Below, piece after piece: positions 44,707 through 53,870 of a stretch of DNA of 64,000 nucleotides. The notes below the pieces were generated by a model, which did no database searches, was not told where the DNA came from, and was given only the letters and a program-made list of their open reading frames with translations. A program made the position numbers and the translations under genes. How positions within the stretch are numbered: position 1 is the stretch's first letter; each line of letters begins with the position of its first letter. This stretch comes from Bradyrhizobium erythrophlei. GTDB taxonomy: Bacteria; Pseudomonadota; Alphaproteobacteria; Rhizobiales; Xanthobacteraceae. Location of the stretch: the NCBI RefSeq assembly GCF_900142985.1, contig NZ_LT670849.1:6402501-6466500 (forward strand), in the 5' to 3' direction.

Positions 44707-45518
44707 ATCAAGACGCATCCGATATCATCCCCCCGTTGGCGGCCGGCGAGGCAACTCCGCACATCGAAGCCGGCCGTGAGGCTGCGCCGGCGAAAAAGAA
44801 GCGGCCGAGGTCGGGCTCCAAGGCGGCCACTGCAGCGCTGGAGGCGCGGATCGGGCACAAGTTCGCCGATTCAAGTTTGCTCGCAACCGCGCTGACCCAC
44901 GTTTCCGCGCTCAAGCCGTCGCGCAAGCGCGGAGACAGCTATCAGCGTCTCGAGTTTCTTGGCGACCATGTGCTCGGGTTGATCGTATCCGACATGCTCT
45001 ACCGTGCCTTTCCGAATGCCGATGAGGGCGAACTCTCCAAGCGCCTGGCCGATCTTGTGCGCAAGGAAAGCTGCGCCGACGTCGCCAAGACGCTTGGGTT
45101 CGTCGACGACATCAAGCTAGGGGCGGTCGGCGCGGGCGTCGGCGCGCGGTTGCGCAAGTCCGTGCTCGGCGACATCTGCGAGGCGGTGATCGGCGCGGTG
45201 TTTCTCGACGGCGGCTATCAGGCCGCCGCGCAGTTCGTCGAGCGAAACTGGTCCGAGCGGATGCACAAGCTGCGGCGGCCGTTGCGCGATCCCAAGACCA
45301 CCTTGCAGGAATGGGCGCAGGGCAAGGGCCTGCCGACCCCGGTCTATCGCGAGATTGAACGCACGGGCCCTCATCACGATCCGCAATTCCGTATCGCGGT
45401 CGAATTGCCCGGACTTGAATCGGCTGAGGGTACCGGCGGCAGCAAGCGCGCCGCCGAGAAGGCCGCGGCCTCCGCGATGATCGCGCGCGAGGGCGTTGGC
45501 GGCGGCGGCAATGACTGA
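44703..45518 (+). CDS. rnc: Ribonuclease III
   Basis: A 271-residue double-strand-specific RNase for rRNA processing. A Pro/Lys-rich N-terminal extension of about 40 residues precedes the RNase III domain (YQRLEFLGDHVLGLIVSDML, LGDICEAVIGAVFLDGG, with Glu and Asp metal ligands) and the C-terminal dsRNA-binding domain (TTLQEWAQGKGLPTPVYREI, GSKRAAEKAAASAM). The start ATG overlaps the lepB stop. It overlaps era by 8 bp. Confidence 0.96.
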   Translation: MNQDASDIIPPLAAGEATPHIEAGREAAPAKKKRPRSGSKAATAALEARIGHKFADSSLLATALTHVSALKPSRKRGDSYQRLEFLGDHVLGLIVSDMLYRAFPNADEGELSKRLADLVRKESCADVAKTLGFVDDIKLGAVGAGVGARLRKSVLGDICEAVIGAVFLDGGYQAAAQFVERNWSERMHKLRRPLRDPKTTLQEWAQGKGLPTPVYREIERTGPHHDPQFRIAVELPGLESAEGTGGSKRAAEKAAASAMIAREGVGGGGND

Positions 45519-46440
45519 AGCCTCGCCGGATGACGCCGCGCCGCCAGCTACGAGATGCGGCTTCGTCGCGCTGATCGGCGCGCCCAATGTCGGCAAGTCC
45601 ACGCTCGTCAATGCGCTCGTTGGCTCCAAGGTCACGATCGTCTCGCGCAAGGTGCAGACGACGCGGGCGCTGATCCGCGGCATCGTGGTCGAAAACAACG
45701 CGCAGATCATACTCGTCGATACGCCCGGCATCTTCGCGCCGAAGCGGCGGCTCGACCGCGCCATGGTGTCGATCGCCTGGAGCGGGGCGCATGACGCCGA
45801 TCTCGTCTGCGTGCTGCTCGATGCGCGTGAAGGTCTGGACGCGGAGGCGGACGCGATCCTCACCAAGCTCGCTGACGTCGCGCATCCGAAGATTCTGGTC
45901 ATCAACAAGATCGATCTCGTTGCCCGCGAGAAGCTGCTCGCGCTTGCCAAGGCCGCCAACGATCGCATGGCCTTCGCCCAGACGTTCATGATCGCGGCGC
46001 TGTCGGGCGACGGCGTCGACGATCTGCGAACTACACTCGCCAGCATGGTGCCGCCGGGGCCGTTTCATTATCCGGAAGACCAGATGTCGGATGCGCCGAT
46101 CCGGCACCTCGCCGCAGAAATCACCCGCGAGAAGATCTTTCAGAAATTGCACCAGGAACTGCCGTATCGCTCCACCGTCGAGACCGAAAGCTGGACCGAA
46201 CGCAACGACAAATCCGTACGCATCGAGCAGACGATCTATGTCGAGCGCGAGAGCCAGCGCAAGATCGTGCTCGGCAAGGCCGGCGCCACCATCAAATCGA
46301 TCGGCGCGGATGCGCGCAAGGAGATCGCCGAGATCATCGAGCAGCCCGTGCATTTGTTCTTGTTCGTGAAGGTGCGCGAGAACTGGGGCGAGGATCCCGA
46401 CCGCTATCGCGAGATGGGGCTCGAGTTCCCCACCGAATGA
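45511..46440 (+). CDS. era: GTPase Era
   Basis: A 309-residue GTPase that binds 16S rRNA and the 30S subunit during assembly. G motifs: GAPNVGKST (about 24), DTPGIF, NKIDLV; the C-terminal KH domain is visible (GKAGATIKSIGADARKEIAEII). The start is placed at ATG 45511, overlapping the rnc stop; TTG 45496 is a longer alternative. Confidence 0.96.
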   Translation: MTEASPDDAAPPATRCGFVALIGAPNVGKSTLVNALVGSKVTIVSRKVQTTRALIRGIVVENNAQIILVDTPGIFAPKRRLDRAMVSIAWSGAHDADLVCVLLDAREGLDAEADAILTKLADVAHPKILVINKIDLVAREKLLALAKAANDRMAFAQTFMIAALSGDGVDDLRTTLASMVPPGPFHYPEDQMSDAPIRHLAAEITREKIFQKLHQELPYRSTVETESWTERNDKSVRIEQTIYVERESQRKIVLGKAGATIKSIGADARKEIAEIIEQPVHLFLFVKVRENWGEDPDRYREMGLEFPTE

Positions 46441-46485
46441 TCGCGGAAATGCTTTAAGAAAACAAAGAGACTGTTGGCGTCGCCG

Positions 46486-46851
46486 ATGAAAGTTCCGAAC
46501 AACGTCGTCTGGTTCGAAGTGCTGCTGTATTTGTCGCTGACGCTGGATGCGCTGTCCGTCGCGTTCGGGGATCGCGGCAGCGTAGGCGATCTGCTGGCGC
46601 CGATGTTCCTGGAAGCCGGCCTGATCCTGTTGCTGGTTTATTTCGTTCATCTCGCGGCGCAAAAGCGCAAGAACTGGCCGCGCTGGGTGCTGACGGCGCT
46701 GCTCGTGCTTTCGGTGTTGTCGCTGCTGCCGGAACTGGCCGAAAACGGCATCGAAATCGGCAGCGGCATCGAACTCGTGTCCTGCGTTCTGACCGCTGTC
46801 GGACTCTATTGCTCCTATACCGGCGACGCGCGAGGCTGGTTTAACGCTTAA
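46486..46851 (+). CDS. Small multi-span membrane protein
   Basis: A 121-residue hydrophobic protein of about four spans (VVWFEVLLYLSLTLDALSVAF, LFLEAGLILLLVYFVHLAAQ, WVLTALLVLSVLSLLPELAE, GIELVSCVLTAVGLYCSYTG). No family is recognised. It lies between era and recO, breaking the usual era-recO adjacency. Start may be ATG 46486 or TTG 46474. Confidence 0.7.
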   Translation: MKVPNNVVWFEVLLYLSLTLDALSVAFGDRGSVGDLLAPMFLEAGLILLLVYFVHLAAQKRKNWPRWVLTALLVLSVLSLLPELAENGIEIGSGIELVSCVLTAVGLYCSYTGDARGWFNA

Positions 46852-46910
46852 GTGTTGAGCGCGCGGCTCCCGAGGCTGCGTCTTCGATCGGAATCCGGTA
46901 AACTTGACCG

Positions 46911-47660
46911 ATGGAATGGACTGACGAAGGCATCGTGCTGGGGGTGCGGCGGCATGGCGAATCCTCCGCCATCGTCGAACTGCTGACGCGCAGCCATGGC
47001 CGTCACCTCGGCCTGGTGCGCGGCGGCGCGGGAAAACGGATGCGGCCCTTGCTGCAACCCGGCAACAGCGTCACGGCCGTGTGGCGGGCGCGGCTCGACG
47101 AGCACCTCGGCTATTACCTGATCGAGGGCACGCGGCTGCGCGCGGCGAACCTGTTTGGCTCGTCGCATGCGGTCTATGGCGTGACGCATCTAGCCTCACT
47201 GGCGCGGCTGTTGCCGGAGCGCGACCCGCACGAAGACATCTACGAGATGCTCGATCACACGCTCGACGATTTCGAGGACGCCAGCGGCGCGGCCGCGCAT
47301 CTGATCCGCTTTGAACTTGCCATGCTCGCCGAACTCGGCTTCGGGCTCGATCTCGAGACTTGTGCGGCGACGGGATCAACGACCGATCTCGTCTACGTCT
47401 CGCCGAAATCGGGCGGGGCGGTGTCACGCAGCGCCGGCGCGCCGTTCCACAGGCGGCTGTTGCGGCTGCCGGCATTCCTGCGCCAGAGCGAGGAGGGCGT
47501 TTTCGTCTGGACCGAGCAGGATCTGCGCGATGGCTTTGCCCTGACGGGACTTTTTTTGCTCCGCCATGTGCTGGAGCCGCGCGGGCAGGGCCATTCCGAC
47601 GCCAGAGACGGCTTTATCAACGCCGTAACGCGTCCGCGCGCCAAGCTCGCGGTTTCGTAA
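46911..47660 (+). CDS. recO: DNA repair protein RecO
   Basis: A 249-residue RecO, which with RecF/RecR loads RecA onto single-stranded DNA. The N-terminal OB-fold is [41 protein letters not shown] and the helical C-terminal domain follows. It starts 59 bp after the small membrane protein. A composite repeat lies just beyond its stop. Confidence 0.94.
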   Translation: MEWTDEGIVLGVRRHGESSAIVELLTRSHGRHLGLVRGGAGKRMRPLLQPGNSVTAVWRARLDEHLGYYLIEGTRLRAANLFGSSHAVYGVTHLASLARLLPERDPHEDIYEMLDHTLDDFEDASGAAAHLIRFELAMLAELGFGLDLETCAATGSTTDLVYVSPKSGGAVSRSAGAPFHRRLLRLPAFLRQSEEGVFVWTEQDLRDGFALTGLFLLRHVLEPRGQGHSDARDGFINAVTRPRAKLAVS

Positions 47661-47664
47661 CCTC

Positions 47665-47833
47665 ACTAGTGGAGTGGATTTGACATTCGCTATCTACCCA
47701 ACCGCAAACTCCGGAAGCGAATGTTAAATCCAAAACTCCACTAGAATCATATATTTTGCTAGTGGTCCTTTGATTTAACATTCGCAAAAGTGGCTGCCGA
47801 GAAGGGATGCGAATGTTAAAATCGGACCGCTAG
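47665..47833. repeat. Composite X-Y hairpin element, copy 2
   Basis: X hairpin (CTAGTGGAGTGGATTTGACA... and ...ACTCCACTAG, 47667-47744), a 14-nt AT-rich spacer, and Y hairpin (CTAGTGGTCCTTTGATTTAA... and ...GGACCGCTAG, 47759-47833). All four hairpin ends are CTAG. It lies between recO and parC. Confidence 0.92.
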
Positions 47834-47906
47834 CAGCCTAAATTGGGCCACTGATTCGCAGAACAAACCCTGCTTCTTGCTTACCTGTACTGGATAACGA
47901 TTTCTC

Positions 47907-50159
47907 ATGGGAAAACGAACCCCGCCGCCTGAGCCGGCCGAAGTCCACGAGGTCATGCTGCGCGACGCTCTCGAAGAGCGCTATCTCGCTTATGCCCTCT
48001 CGACCATCACAGGTCGCGCACTGCCGGATGCGCGCGACGGGCTGAAGCCCGTGCACCGGCGCATCCTCTACGGCATGCGGCTGCTCAATCTTAATCCGAC
48101 CGCTGTTCCCAAGAAGTCGGCGAAGATCGTCGGCGACGTCATGGGTTCGTTCCATCCGCATGGCGACCAGGCGATTTATGACGCCATGGTGCGCCTCGCG
48201 CAGAATTTTAGCTCGCGCTATCCGCTGGTCGACGGCCAGGGCAATTTCGGCAATATCGACGGCGATAATCCCGCCGCCTACCGCTACACCGAAGCGCGCA
48301 TGACCGACGTTGCGCGCCTTCTTCTCGAAGGTATCGATGAGGATGGGGTCGAATTCAAGCCGACCTACGACAGCACCGCTAAAGAACCTGTGGTCCTTCC
48401 GGGCGGGTTTCCGAACCTGCTGGCGAACGGTGCGCAGGGAATTGCGGTCGGAATGGCGACCTCGATCCCGCCGCACAATGCCGCCGAGCTTTGCGATGCG
48501 GCACTGCACCTGATCGACAAGCCCGATGCGAAATCGAAATCGCTTCTGAAATGGGTCAAGGGTCCGGATTTCCCGACCGGCGGCATCGTCGTCGATTCCA
48601 AGGAATCCATCGCCGAGGCCTACGTCACCGGGCGTGGCTCGTTCCGTGTCCGCGCCAAGTGGGAGCAGGAAGAGGGTGCGCGCGGCACCTGGGTCGTCGT
48701 CATCACCGAGATTCCGTACCTGGTGCAGAAGTCGCGGCTGGTCGAGAAGATCGCCGAGCTTCTCAACGAGAAGAAGCTGCCGCTGGTCGGCGATGTCCGT
48801 GATGAATCCGCCGAAGATGTTCGTCTCGTGATCGAGCCCAAGTCGCGCGCCGTCGATCCCGAACTGCTGATGGAATCGCTGTTCCGGCTCAGCGAGCTGG
48901 AAAGCCGGATTCCGCTCAACCTCAACGTGCTGATCAAGGGCCGGATTCCCAAGGTCGTCGGCCTTGCCGAATGCCTGAGGGAATGGCTCGACCATCTGCG
49001 CGATGTGCTGATCCGTCGTTCCAACTACCGCAAGGAGCAGATCGAGCACCGCCTGGAGGTGCTCGGCGGCTTCCTGATCGCCTATCTGAATATCGACAAG
49101 GTGATCAAGATCATCCGCACCGAGGATGAGCCGAAGCCGGTCTTGATCAAGACGTTCAAGCTGACGGAGGTCCAGGCCGAAGCCATCCTCAACATGCGCT
49201 TGCGCAATTTGCGCAAGCTGGAAGAGATGGAGATCCGCGGCGAAGACAAGGAGCTCCGTGCCGAGCTGAAAGGCATCAAGGGAATCCTGGCTTCAGAAGC
49301 CGAGCAATGGACGAAGGTCGGCGAACAGGTGCGCAAGGTCCGCGACATGTTCGGATCGAAGACGCCGCTCGGCAAGCGCCGCACGCAATTCGCCGACGCG
49401 CCGGAGCACGATCTCGCCGCGATCGAGGAAGCCTTTGTCGAACGCGAGCCGGTGACGGTCGTGATCTCGGAAAAAGGCTGGGTGCGTACGCTCAAGGGTC
49501 ACGTCGCTGATCTTTCGGGGCTCACCTTCAAGACCGACGACAAGCTCGACCACGCTTTCTTTGCCGAGACGACGTCGAAGCTGCTGGCGTTCGGCACCAA
49601 CGGCAAGTTCTACTCGCTCGATGTCGCAAAACTGCCGGGCGGCCGCGGCCACGGCGAGCCGATCCGCATGTTCATCGATCTCGACCAGGATGCGGCGATC
49701 GTGTCGACCTTCATCAACAAGGGCGGCCGCAAGTTCCTGATCGCAAGCGGGGAAGGGCAGGGCTTCATCGTCAACGAGGATGACTGCGTCGGCAATACCC
49801 GCAAGGGCAAGCAGGTGCTCAATGTCGAGGTGCCCAACGAAGCCCGCGCGATCGCGGTCGTCGCGGGCGATCGCGTTGCGGTGATCGGCACCAACCACAA
49901 GATGGTGATCTTCCCGCTCGATCAGGTGCCGGAAATGGCGCGTGGCCGCGGCGTACGCTTGCAGAAATATCTCAAGGCCGAGCTGTCTGACGTCGCTGTG
50001 TTCGATGCCAAGGAAGGCCTGAGCTGGAAGGATTCCGCCGGCCGCGATCAGAGCATGACGACGAAGGAGCTGTCCGACTGGAACGGCAACCGCGCCGACG
50101 CCGGCCGTCTCGCGCACGGCCTGCCGAAGTCGAACAAGTTCGGCAAGGCGGTGGAATAA
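47907..50159 (+). CDS. parC: DNA topoisomerase IV subunit A
   Basis: A 750-residue ParC, the DNA-cleaving subunit of topoisomerase IV, which separates linked daughter chromosomes. Active-site Tyr is in [11 protein letters not shown] and the QRDR is [16 protein letters not shown]: the equivalent of E. coli Ser80 is Gln and of Glu84 is Asp. C-terminal beta-pinwheel repeats are visible ([17 protein letters not shown]). The start is [16 protein letters not shown] at 47907, about 74 bp after the composite repeat. Confidence 0.96.
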   Translation: MGKRTPPPEPAEVHEVMLRDALEERYLAYALSTITGRALPDARDGLKPVHRRILYGMRLLNLNPTAVPKKSAKIVGDVMGSFHPHGDQAIYDAMVRLAQNFSSRYPLVDGQGNFGNIDGDNPAAYRYTEARMTDVARLLLEGIDEDGVEFKPTYDSTAKEPVVLPGGFPNLLANGAQGIAVGMATSIPPHNAAELCDAALHLIDKPDAKSKSLLKWVKGPDFPTGGIVVDSKESIAEAYVTGRGSFRVRAKWEQEEGARGTWVVVITEIPYLVQKSRLVEKIAELLNEKKLPLVGDVRDESAEDVRLVIEPKSRAVDPELLMESLFRLSELESRIPLNLNVLIKGRIPKVVGLAECLREWLDHLRDVLIRRSNYRKEQIEHRLEVLGGFLIAYLNIDKVIKIIRTEDEPKPVLIKTFKLTEVQAEAILNMRLRNLRKLEEMEIRGEDKELRAELKGIKGILASEAEQWTKVGEQVRKVRDMFGSKTPLGKRRTQFADAPEHDLAAIEEAFVEREPVTVVISEKGWVRTLKGHVADLSGLTFKTDDKLDHAFFAETTSKLLAFGTNGKFYSLDVAKLPGGRGHGEPIRMFIDLDQDAAIVSTFINKGGRKFLIASGEGQGFIVNEDDCVGNTRKGKQVLNVEVPNEARAIAVVAGDRVAVIGTNHKMVIFPLDQVPEMARGRGVRLQKYLKAELSDVAVFDAKEGLSWKDSAGRDQSMTTKELSDWNGNRADAGRLAHGLPKSNKFGKAVE

Positions 50160-50180
50160 TACTCGACCCCCGTGTGATCT

Positions 50181-50216
50181 GACGGCGCCGCCCCATTGTT
50201 CGGGCGGCGTCTGTCA
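50181..50216 (+). terminator. Possible parC terminator hairpin
   Basis: GACGGCGCCGCCC and GGGCGGCGTCTGTC pair imperfectly around CATTGTTC. No T-run follows, so the call is weak. Confidence 0.4.
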
Positions 50217-50283
50217 CGATAGAGTGGTATGCAAGGCCTCATAAGAGCCGAAGCAGCGAACCACAAAACCGGGGAGAAGCAGC

Positions 50284-51102
50284 GTGAACAGAGCCATTGG
50301 TCTGGCGGCCGTTTTGGGCCTTGCGGCGATCGGCCTGGCCGAGCCCGCAAATGCCGGCGTCGAGAAGCTTTACATCCTCAATTGCGGCGAGGGCCCGGCC
50401 GGCGACATCTCGCGCTGGTCGCCCGGCGTCAACGAAGGCAAGTCGATGGACTTCGTCGACAACTGCTATCTAATCAAGCACTCTCAAGGCTGGTTCCTGT
50501 GGGACACCGGCATTCCGGATGCGGTAGCCGACATGCCGAATGGCCTTACGCCCGCCGATCCGAAGGCGGTCACCTGGCATCGGCCGAAGAAGCTCGCCGC
50601 CCAGCTCGAGCAGTTGGGCGTGAAGCCGTCCGACATCAAGGCAATGGCGATCTCGCACACCCATCCCGATCATATCGGCAATGTCGAGATGTTCCCCAAT
50701 ACGATGCTCTATGTGCAGAAGGCGGAATACGAGTGGCCGGGCGCCAACAACGCGCCGCGCTTCAAGCCGGAACATCCTGTGACCAAACTTGAAGGCGACC
50801 GCGATGTGTTCGGCGACGGCAGCCTCGTTATTCTCGCGACCCCGGGTCACACGCCGGGGCACCAGTCGCTGCTGGTGAAGCTGCCGAAGACCGGCGGGGT
50901 GATCCTTTCCGGCGACGCCGTTCACTTCAAGAGCAATTGGGAAAACCGCGGCGTGCCTGCCAACAATGTGAGCAAGGAACAAACGCTGGCGTCGATGCAA
51001 AAGATCGCGGATCGGCTGACGCAGGACAAGGCGATGCTCTGGATCAATCACGACAAGGCCCAGCGCGATAGCTTGAAAATGTCGCCGGAGTCTTATGAGT
51101 GA
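50284..51102 (+). CDS. Exported metallo-beta-lactamase fold hydrolase
   Basis: A 272-residue protein of the metallo-beta-lactamase superfamily with similarity to N-acyl homoserine lactonases. The signal peptide (about 1-24, ANA|GVE) precedes the zinc motif HTHPDH (125-130), with a later His in TPGHTPGH and Asp in LSGDAVHF. The GTG at 50284 has GGGGAG 7 nt upstream. It overlaps the next gene by 8 bp, so both are co-expressed. The lactonase call is a family inference; periplasmic lactones or esters are plausible substrates. Confidence 0.82.
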   Translation: MNRAIGLAAVLGLAAIGLAEPANAGVEKLYILNCGEGPAGDISRWSPGVNEGKSMDFVDNCYLIKHSQGWFLWDTGIPDAVADMPNGLTPADPKAVTWHRPKKLAAQLEQLGVKPSDIKAMAISHTHPDHIGNVEMFPNTMLYVQKAEYEWPGANNAPRFKPEHPVTKLEGDRDVFGDGSLVILATPGHTPGHQSLLVKLPKTGGVILSGDAVHFKSNWENRGVPANNVSKEQTLASMQKIADRLTQDKAMLWINHDKAQRDSLKMSPESYE

Positions 51103-52000
51103 GGTGATTTCACCGCTCGATAGCCTGCGCCGTCGGAGGCGCACCATGGCAGCGGCGCTCGCCGTTGCATGGACGACGATTGTTGCGCTTCCCGCGCAAG
51201 CCGAACCCGAGTGGAAAATCGCTTTTTACGACGACATCCGCATTGAAGTCGCAGCGGAAGGCCGCGGGCCGCTCATTGTCATGTTGCCCTCACGCGGCCG
51301 CGGTGCCGAGGACTTCGACGACGTCGCGAACGAGCTGGTCAAGGCCGGTTTTCGCGTGTTGAGGCCGCAGCCACGTGGCGCTGCGCTCAGCCTCGGGCCG
51401 ATGCAAAATCTAACGCTTCACGATCTCGCCCGCGATATCGCCGTCGTCATCCGCAACGCCGGCGATGGCGGTCCCGCCATCATCGTCGGACATGCGTTCG
51501 GCAGTTGGGTCGCGCGCATGACGGCGATCGATCACCCCGAACTGGTGCGTGGCGTGGTGATGGTGGCCGCCGCGGCCAAGGCCTATCCCGTCGGTTTCCC
51601 AGGCGCGAAGGAGTTGTCGGAAGCGGTACAAAAATCCGGCGACTTCGCGCTGCCGACCAGCGAGCGGCTGAGGTATCTGCGACTGGCTTTCTTCGCGCCC
51701 AATAGCGACCCGAGGGCCTGGCTTCAGGGCTGGCATCCGGCGGCAGACGAAGTGCAGTTGGCCGCCGGCCGCGCCACCAAACAGTCCGAGTGGTGGTCGG
51801 GCGGCGGCGTGCCTCTGCTCGACCTTCAGGGCGAGCTCGACCCATTCAAGCCGCGCACCATGTCGAACGAGATGCGCGACGAATTCGGCGAGCGCGTTTC
51901 CGTCGTCGTGATCCCGGATGCGAGCCATGCGCTGGTTCAGGAACAGCCGAATGCTGCGGCTGCCGCAATTCTCGGCTGGATCGCCAAGCTGCCGCAGTAG
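51095..52000 (+). CDS. Exported alpha/beta-hydrolase fold protein, Ala at nucleophile
   Basis: A 301-residue alpha/beta-hydrolase-fold protein with a basic stretch (LRRRRR) and a hydrophobic segment resembling a Tat-type signal, ending near AQAEP (about 36). The nucleophile elbow that normally reads GxSxG is GHAFG (132-136), with Ala134 in place of Ser. The Asp (LDLQGELDPFKP) and His (DASHALVQE) regions of the triad remain. It may be a non-catalytic or altered member. It overlaps the preceding exported hydrolase by 8 bp, suggesting a joint task. Confidence 0.78.
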   Translation: MSEVISPLDSLRRRRRTMAAALAVAWTTIVALPAQAEPEWKIAFYDDIRIEVAAEGRGPLIVMLPSRGRGAEDFDDVANELVKAGFRVLRPQPRGAALSLGPMQNLTLHDLARDIAVVIRNAGDGGPAIIVGHAFGSWVARMTAIDHPELVRGVVMVAAAAKAYPVGFPGAKELSEAVQKSGDFALPTSERLRYLRLAFFAPNSDPRAWLQGWHPAADEVQLAAGRATKQSEWWSGGGVPLLDLQGELDPFKPRTMSNEMRDEFGERVSVVVIPDASHALVQEQPNAAAAAILGWIAKLPQ

Positions 52001-52147
52001 AGCGTTTCCAAGCGAAGCATGCCCTCGGACTTGCCGCCTTCGCTGAAGCTTCGGCGGCCGGGTGAGCTAGTGGCCCGGCGAAGCCTTGGCGGCGACGTGA
52101 TCCGGGGGGTGGGTACCGGTTCGCGTGAAGAAAGCGCGTCAAAATAA
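51999..52147. repeat. REP-like palindrome with nested second repeat
   Basis: The ends (AGAGCGTTTCCAAGCGAAGC at the left and GGTACCGGTTCGCGTGAAGA with AAGCGCGTCAAAAT at the right) belong to the family seen at 11057-11113. They are split by GC-rich DNA (about 52035-52105) that itself has an inverted GCCGCC...GGCGGC hairpin. It looks like one palindromic repeat inserted inside another. Confidence 0.75.
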
Positions 52148-52152
52148 AATCG

Positions 52153-53340
52153 CTAACCGCCTGCCGCCTCGGATTCTGACCGGCCGGAATCCGGCCGCAA
52201 CAGACAGAGCGCCAGCAACGCCGCGAGGCTGAGCGCGGACGACACCAGCAGGACCTTGATGCCGATCAGGTCGATCAGGAGCCCGAACGCCAGGGGTGCT
52301 GCCGCCTGCGCCATGCGTGCCGGCGCGCCGATCAGGCCGAGGCGATAGCCGTAATCCTTCGGTCCGAAGATCGCGAGCGGCAGCGTGCCGCGCGCGATCG
52401 TCAGAATGCCGTTGCCCATGCCGAAGAAGACCGCGAACGCGCCGGCGGCTCCGCCACCGGCGACCGCGAGGATCGCCGCCCCGATCGGATGGGTGAGACA
52501 GGCAAGCCGCGTCGAGACCAGCGGATGATAGCGCTTGAGGAATGTGGCCTCGAGAATGCGCGCGAATACCTGTGCCGGGCCGAATAGCGCGCCGGCCGCC
52601 ACCGCCTGCACGGCCGTGGCGCCGCCAGCCTCGAGAATGCGCGGCATATGCGCCGCCATTGCGCCGGTCACCGTCCAGCCGGCGGCAAAGGTGAAGGCGA
52701 GCAGGATCATGGTGCGATCGATCGGGATCTGCGGTTTGACCGCGTCGACCGCGGCCGCCTTCGCGCCCGCAACTTTCGGAAGCACGAAGAAATTGAGCGG
52801 CAGGCCGATCAACAGGTGCGCCGCCGCCCAGGCAAAGCAGGTGTCGCGCCAGCCGATATGGTCGAGCCCGAACGCGGTCAGCGGCCATCCGACGGTAGAG
52901 GCAAAACCCGCCATCAGCGTGATGCCGGTGATCGGCCCGCGCGCCGCGTCGCCATAAATGCGGCCGAGCGCGGCGAACGCCGCATCGTACAGACCAAACC
53001 CCATGCCGATGCCAAGCAGCAGCCAGGCCAGCAGCAAAACCGGAATTGAGGTGGTGACGCCGAGCAGAATCAGGCCCGCGGCGATGGTGAGGTTCGAGGC
53101 GCAGAGCACCGGTCGTCCGCCGAACAGATCGATCTGCCGGCCGACGCGCGGGCCGAGCAGCGCCGAGATCACGAGCGCGGCCGAGAAGGCCGCGAAAATC
53201 CAGTTGGCGGACATGCCGAGGTCATGGCCGATCGGATCGGCGAGGATTGCGGGCAGGTAATAGCTCGAGGCCCAGGCCAGCGTCTGCGTGGTGCCGAGCG
53301 CGACAACGATCGGAAGCCGGCGGTTGGAGTCGGACGCCAT
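52153..53340 (-). CDS. MFS transporter, 12 spans
   Basis: A 395-residue transporter of the major facilitator superfamily. Seen: LAWASSYYLPAILADPIG at the first span, GPRVGRQIDLFGGRPVL (motif A, about 62-78), WLLLGIGMGFGLYDAAFAALGRIYG and AFGLLIDLIGIKVLLVSSALSLAALL at the last spans. ATG 53340 is preceded by GGGAAT; ATG 53346 or TTG 53352 are alternatives. Substrate unknown. Confidence 0.85.
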   Translation of the reverse strand: MASDSNRRLPIVVALGTTQTLAWASSYYLPAILADPIGHDLGMSANWIFAAFSAALVISALLGPRVGRQIDLFGGRPVLCASNLTIAAGLILLGVTTSIPVLLLAWLLLGIGMGFGLYDAAFAALGRIYGDAARGPITGITLMAGFASTVGWPLTAFGLDHIGWRDTCFAWAAAHLLIGLPLNFFVLPKVAGAKAAAVDAVKPQIPIDRTMILLAFTFAAGWTVTGAMAAHMPRILEAGGATAVQAVAAGALFGPAQVFARILEATFLKRYHPLVSTRLACLTHPIGAAILAVAGGGAAGAFAVFFGMGNGILTIARGTLPLAIFGPKDYGYRLGLIGAPARMAQAAAPLAFGLLIDLIGIKVLLVSSALSLAALLALCLLRPDSGRSESEAAGG

Positions 53341-53419
53341 CAACATTCCCAAAAAGGCGTCATTCCGTCAGCGCCTTCGTTTCCAGATGTGTATCGCCGG
53401 GCATGGGTGGGTTTGTGCT

Positions 53420-53731
53420 TCAATCGCCCTTGCCGCGCTCCTTGATGATGAAGCCGGTTGCCATCATCGCGATTGCGCCGATCACCGCGCCCGTCAGCGC
53501 TTGCGAGGCGAAGATCTGGACCTGCGTCGGCTCGTTCAGGCTTCCGTTCGCAGTGACCACGGTCGAGGCGTATTTCTGCAACAGCAGCCCGCCCAGACCG
53601 CCCGTCACGATGCCGACGAGACTATGGCCCCAGAAACCGAACCGGTGCTCATGGGCGACGGCAGAAGCGATGTTCGATCCGACCAGACCGGCCACCGTCT
53701 GGATGATCAAATTGGCAAACGTCCACTCCAT
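53420..53731 (-). CDS. Small Gly-rich membrane protein
   Basis: A 103-residue protein with three hydrophobic stretches (ANLIIQTVAGLVGSNIAS, SLVGIVTGGLGGLLLQKY, FASQALTGAVIGAIAMMATGFII). It resembles short transglycosylase-associated membrane proteins but I do not recognise the family. AGGGGG precedes the ATG. Confidence 0.65.
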   Translation of the reverse strand: MEWTFANLIIQTVAGLVGSNIASAVAHEHRFGFWGHSLVGIVTGGLGGLLLQKYASTVVTANGSLNEPTQVQIFASQALTGAVIGAIAMMATGFIIKERGKGD

Positions 53732-53870
53732 TTGATGGAGCCCCCTTATGAATTTTCAAGATCGTCCTCCCCCCAAGGTCAATCAACTCAATTGATGCCG
53801 CTCGTCAAGCAGGGCGGCGCGCAGAGGGTCGGACTATCGCGCGCCACGATCGCACGGCATAATCCACTCC

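Noticed and set aside
45112..46662. 516-codon open frame opposite rnc and era
   Set aside because: It is antisense to two essential genes with clear motifs, and its translated sequence has a charge-rich shadow composition.
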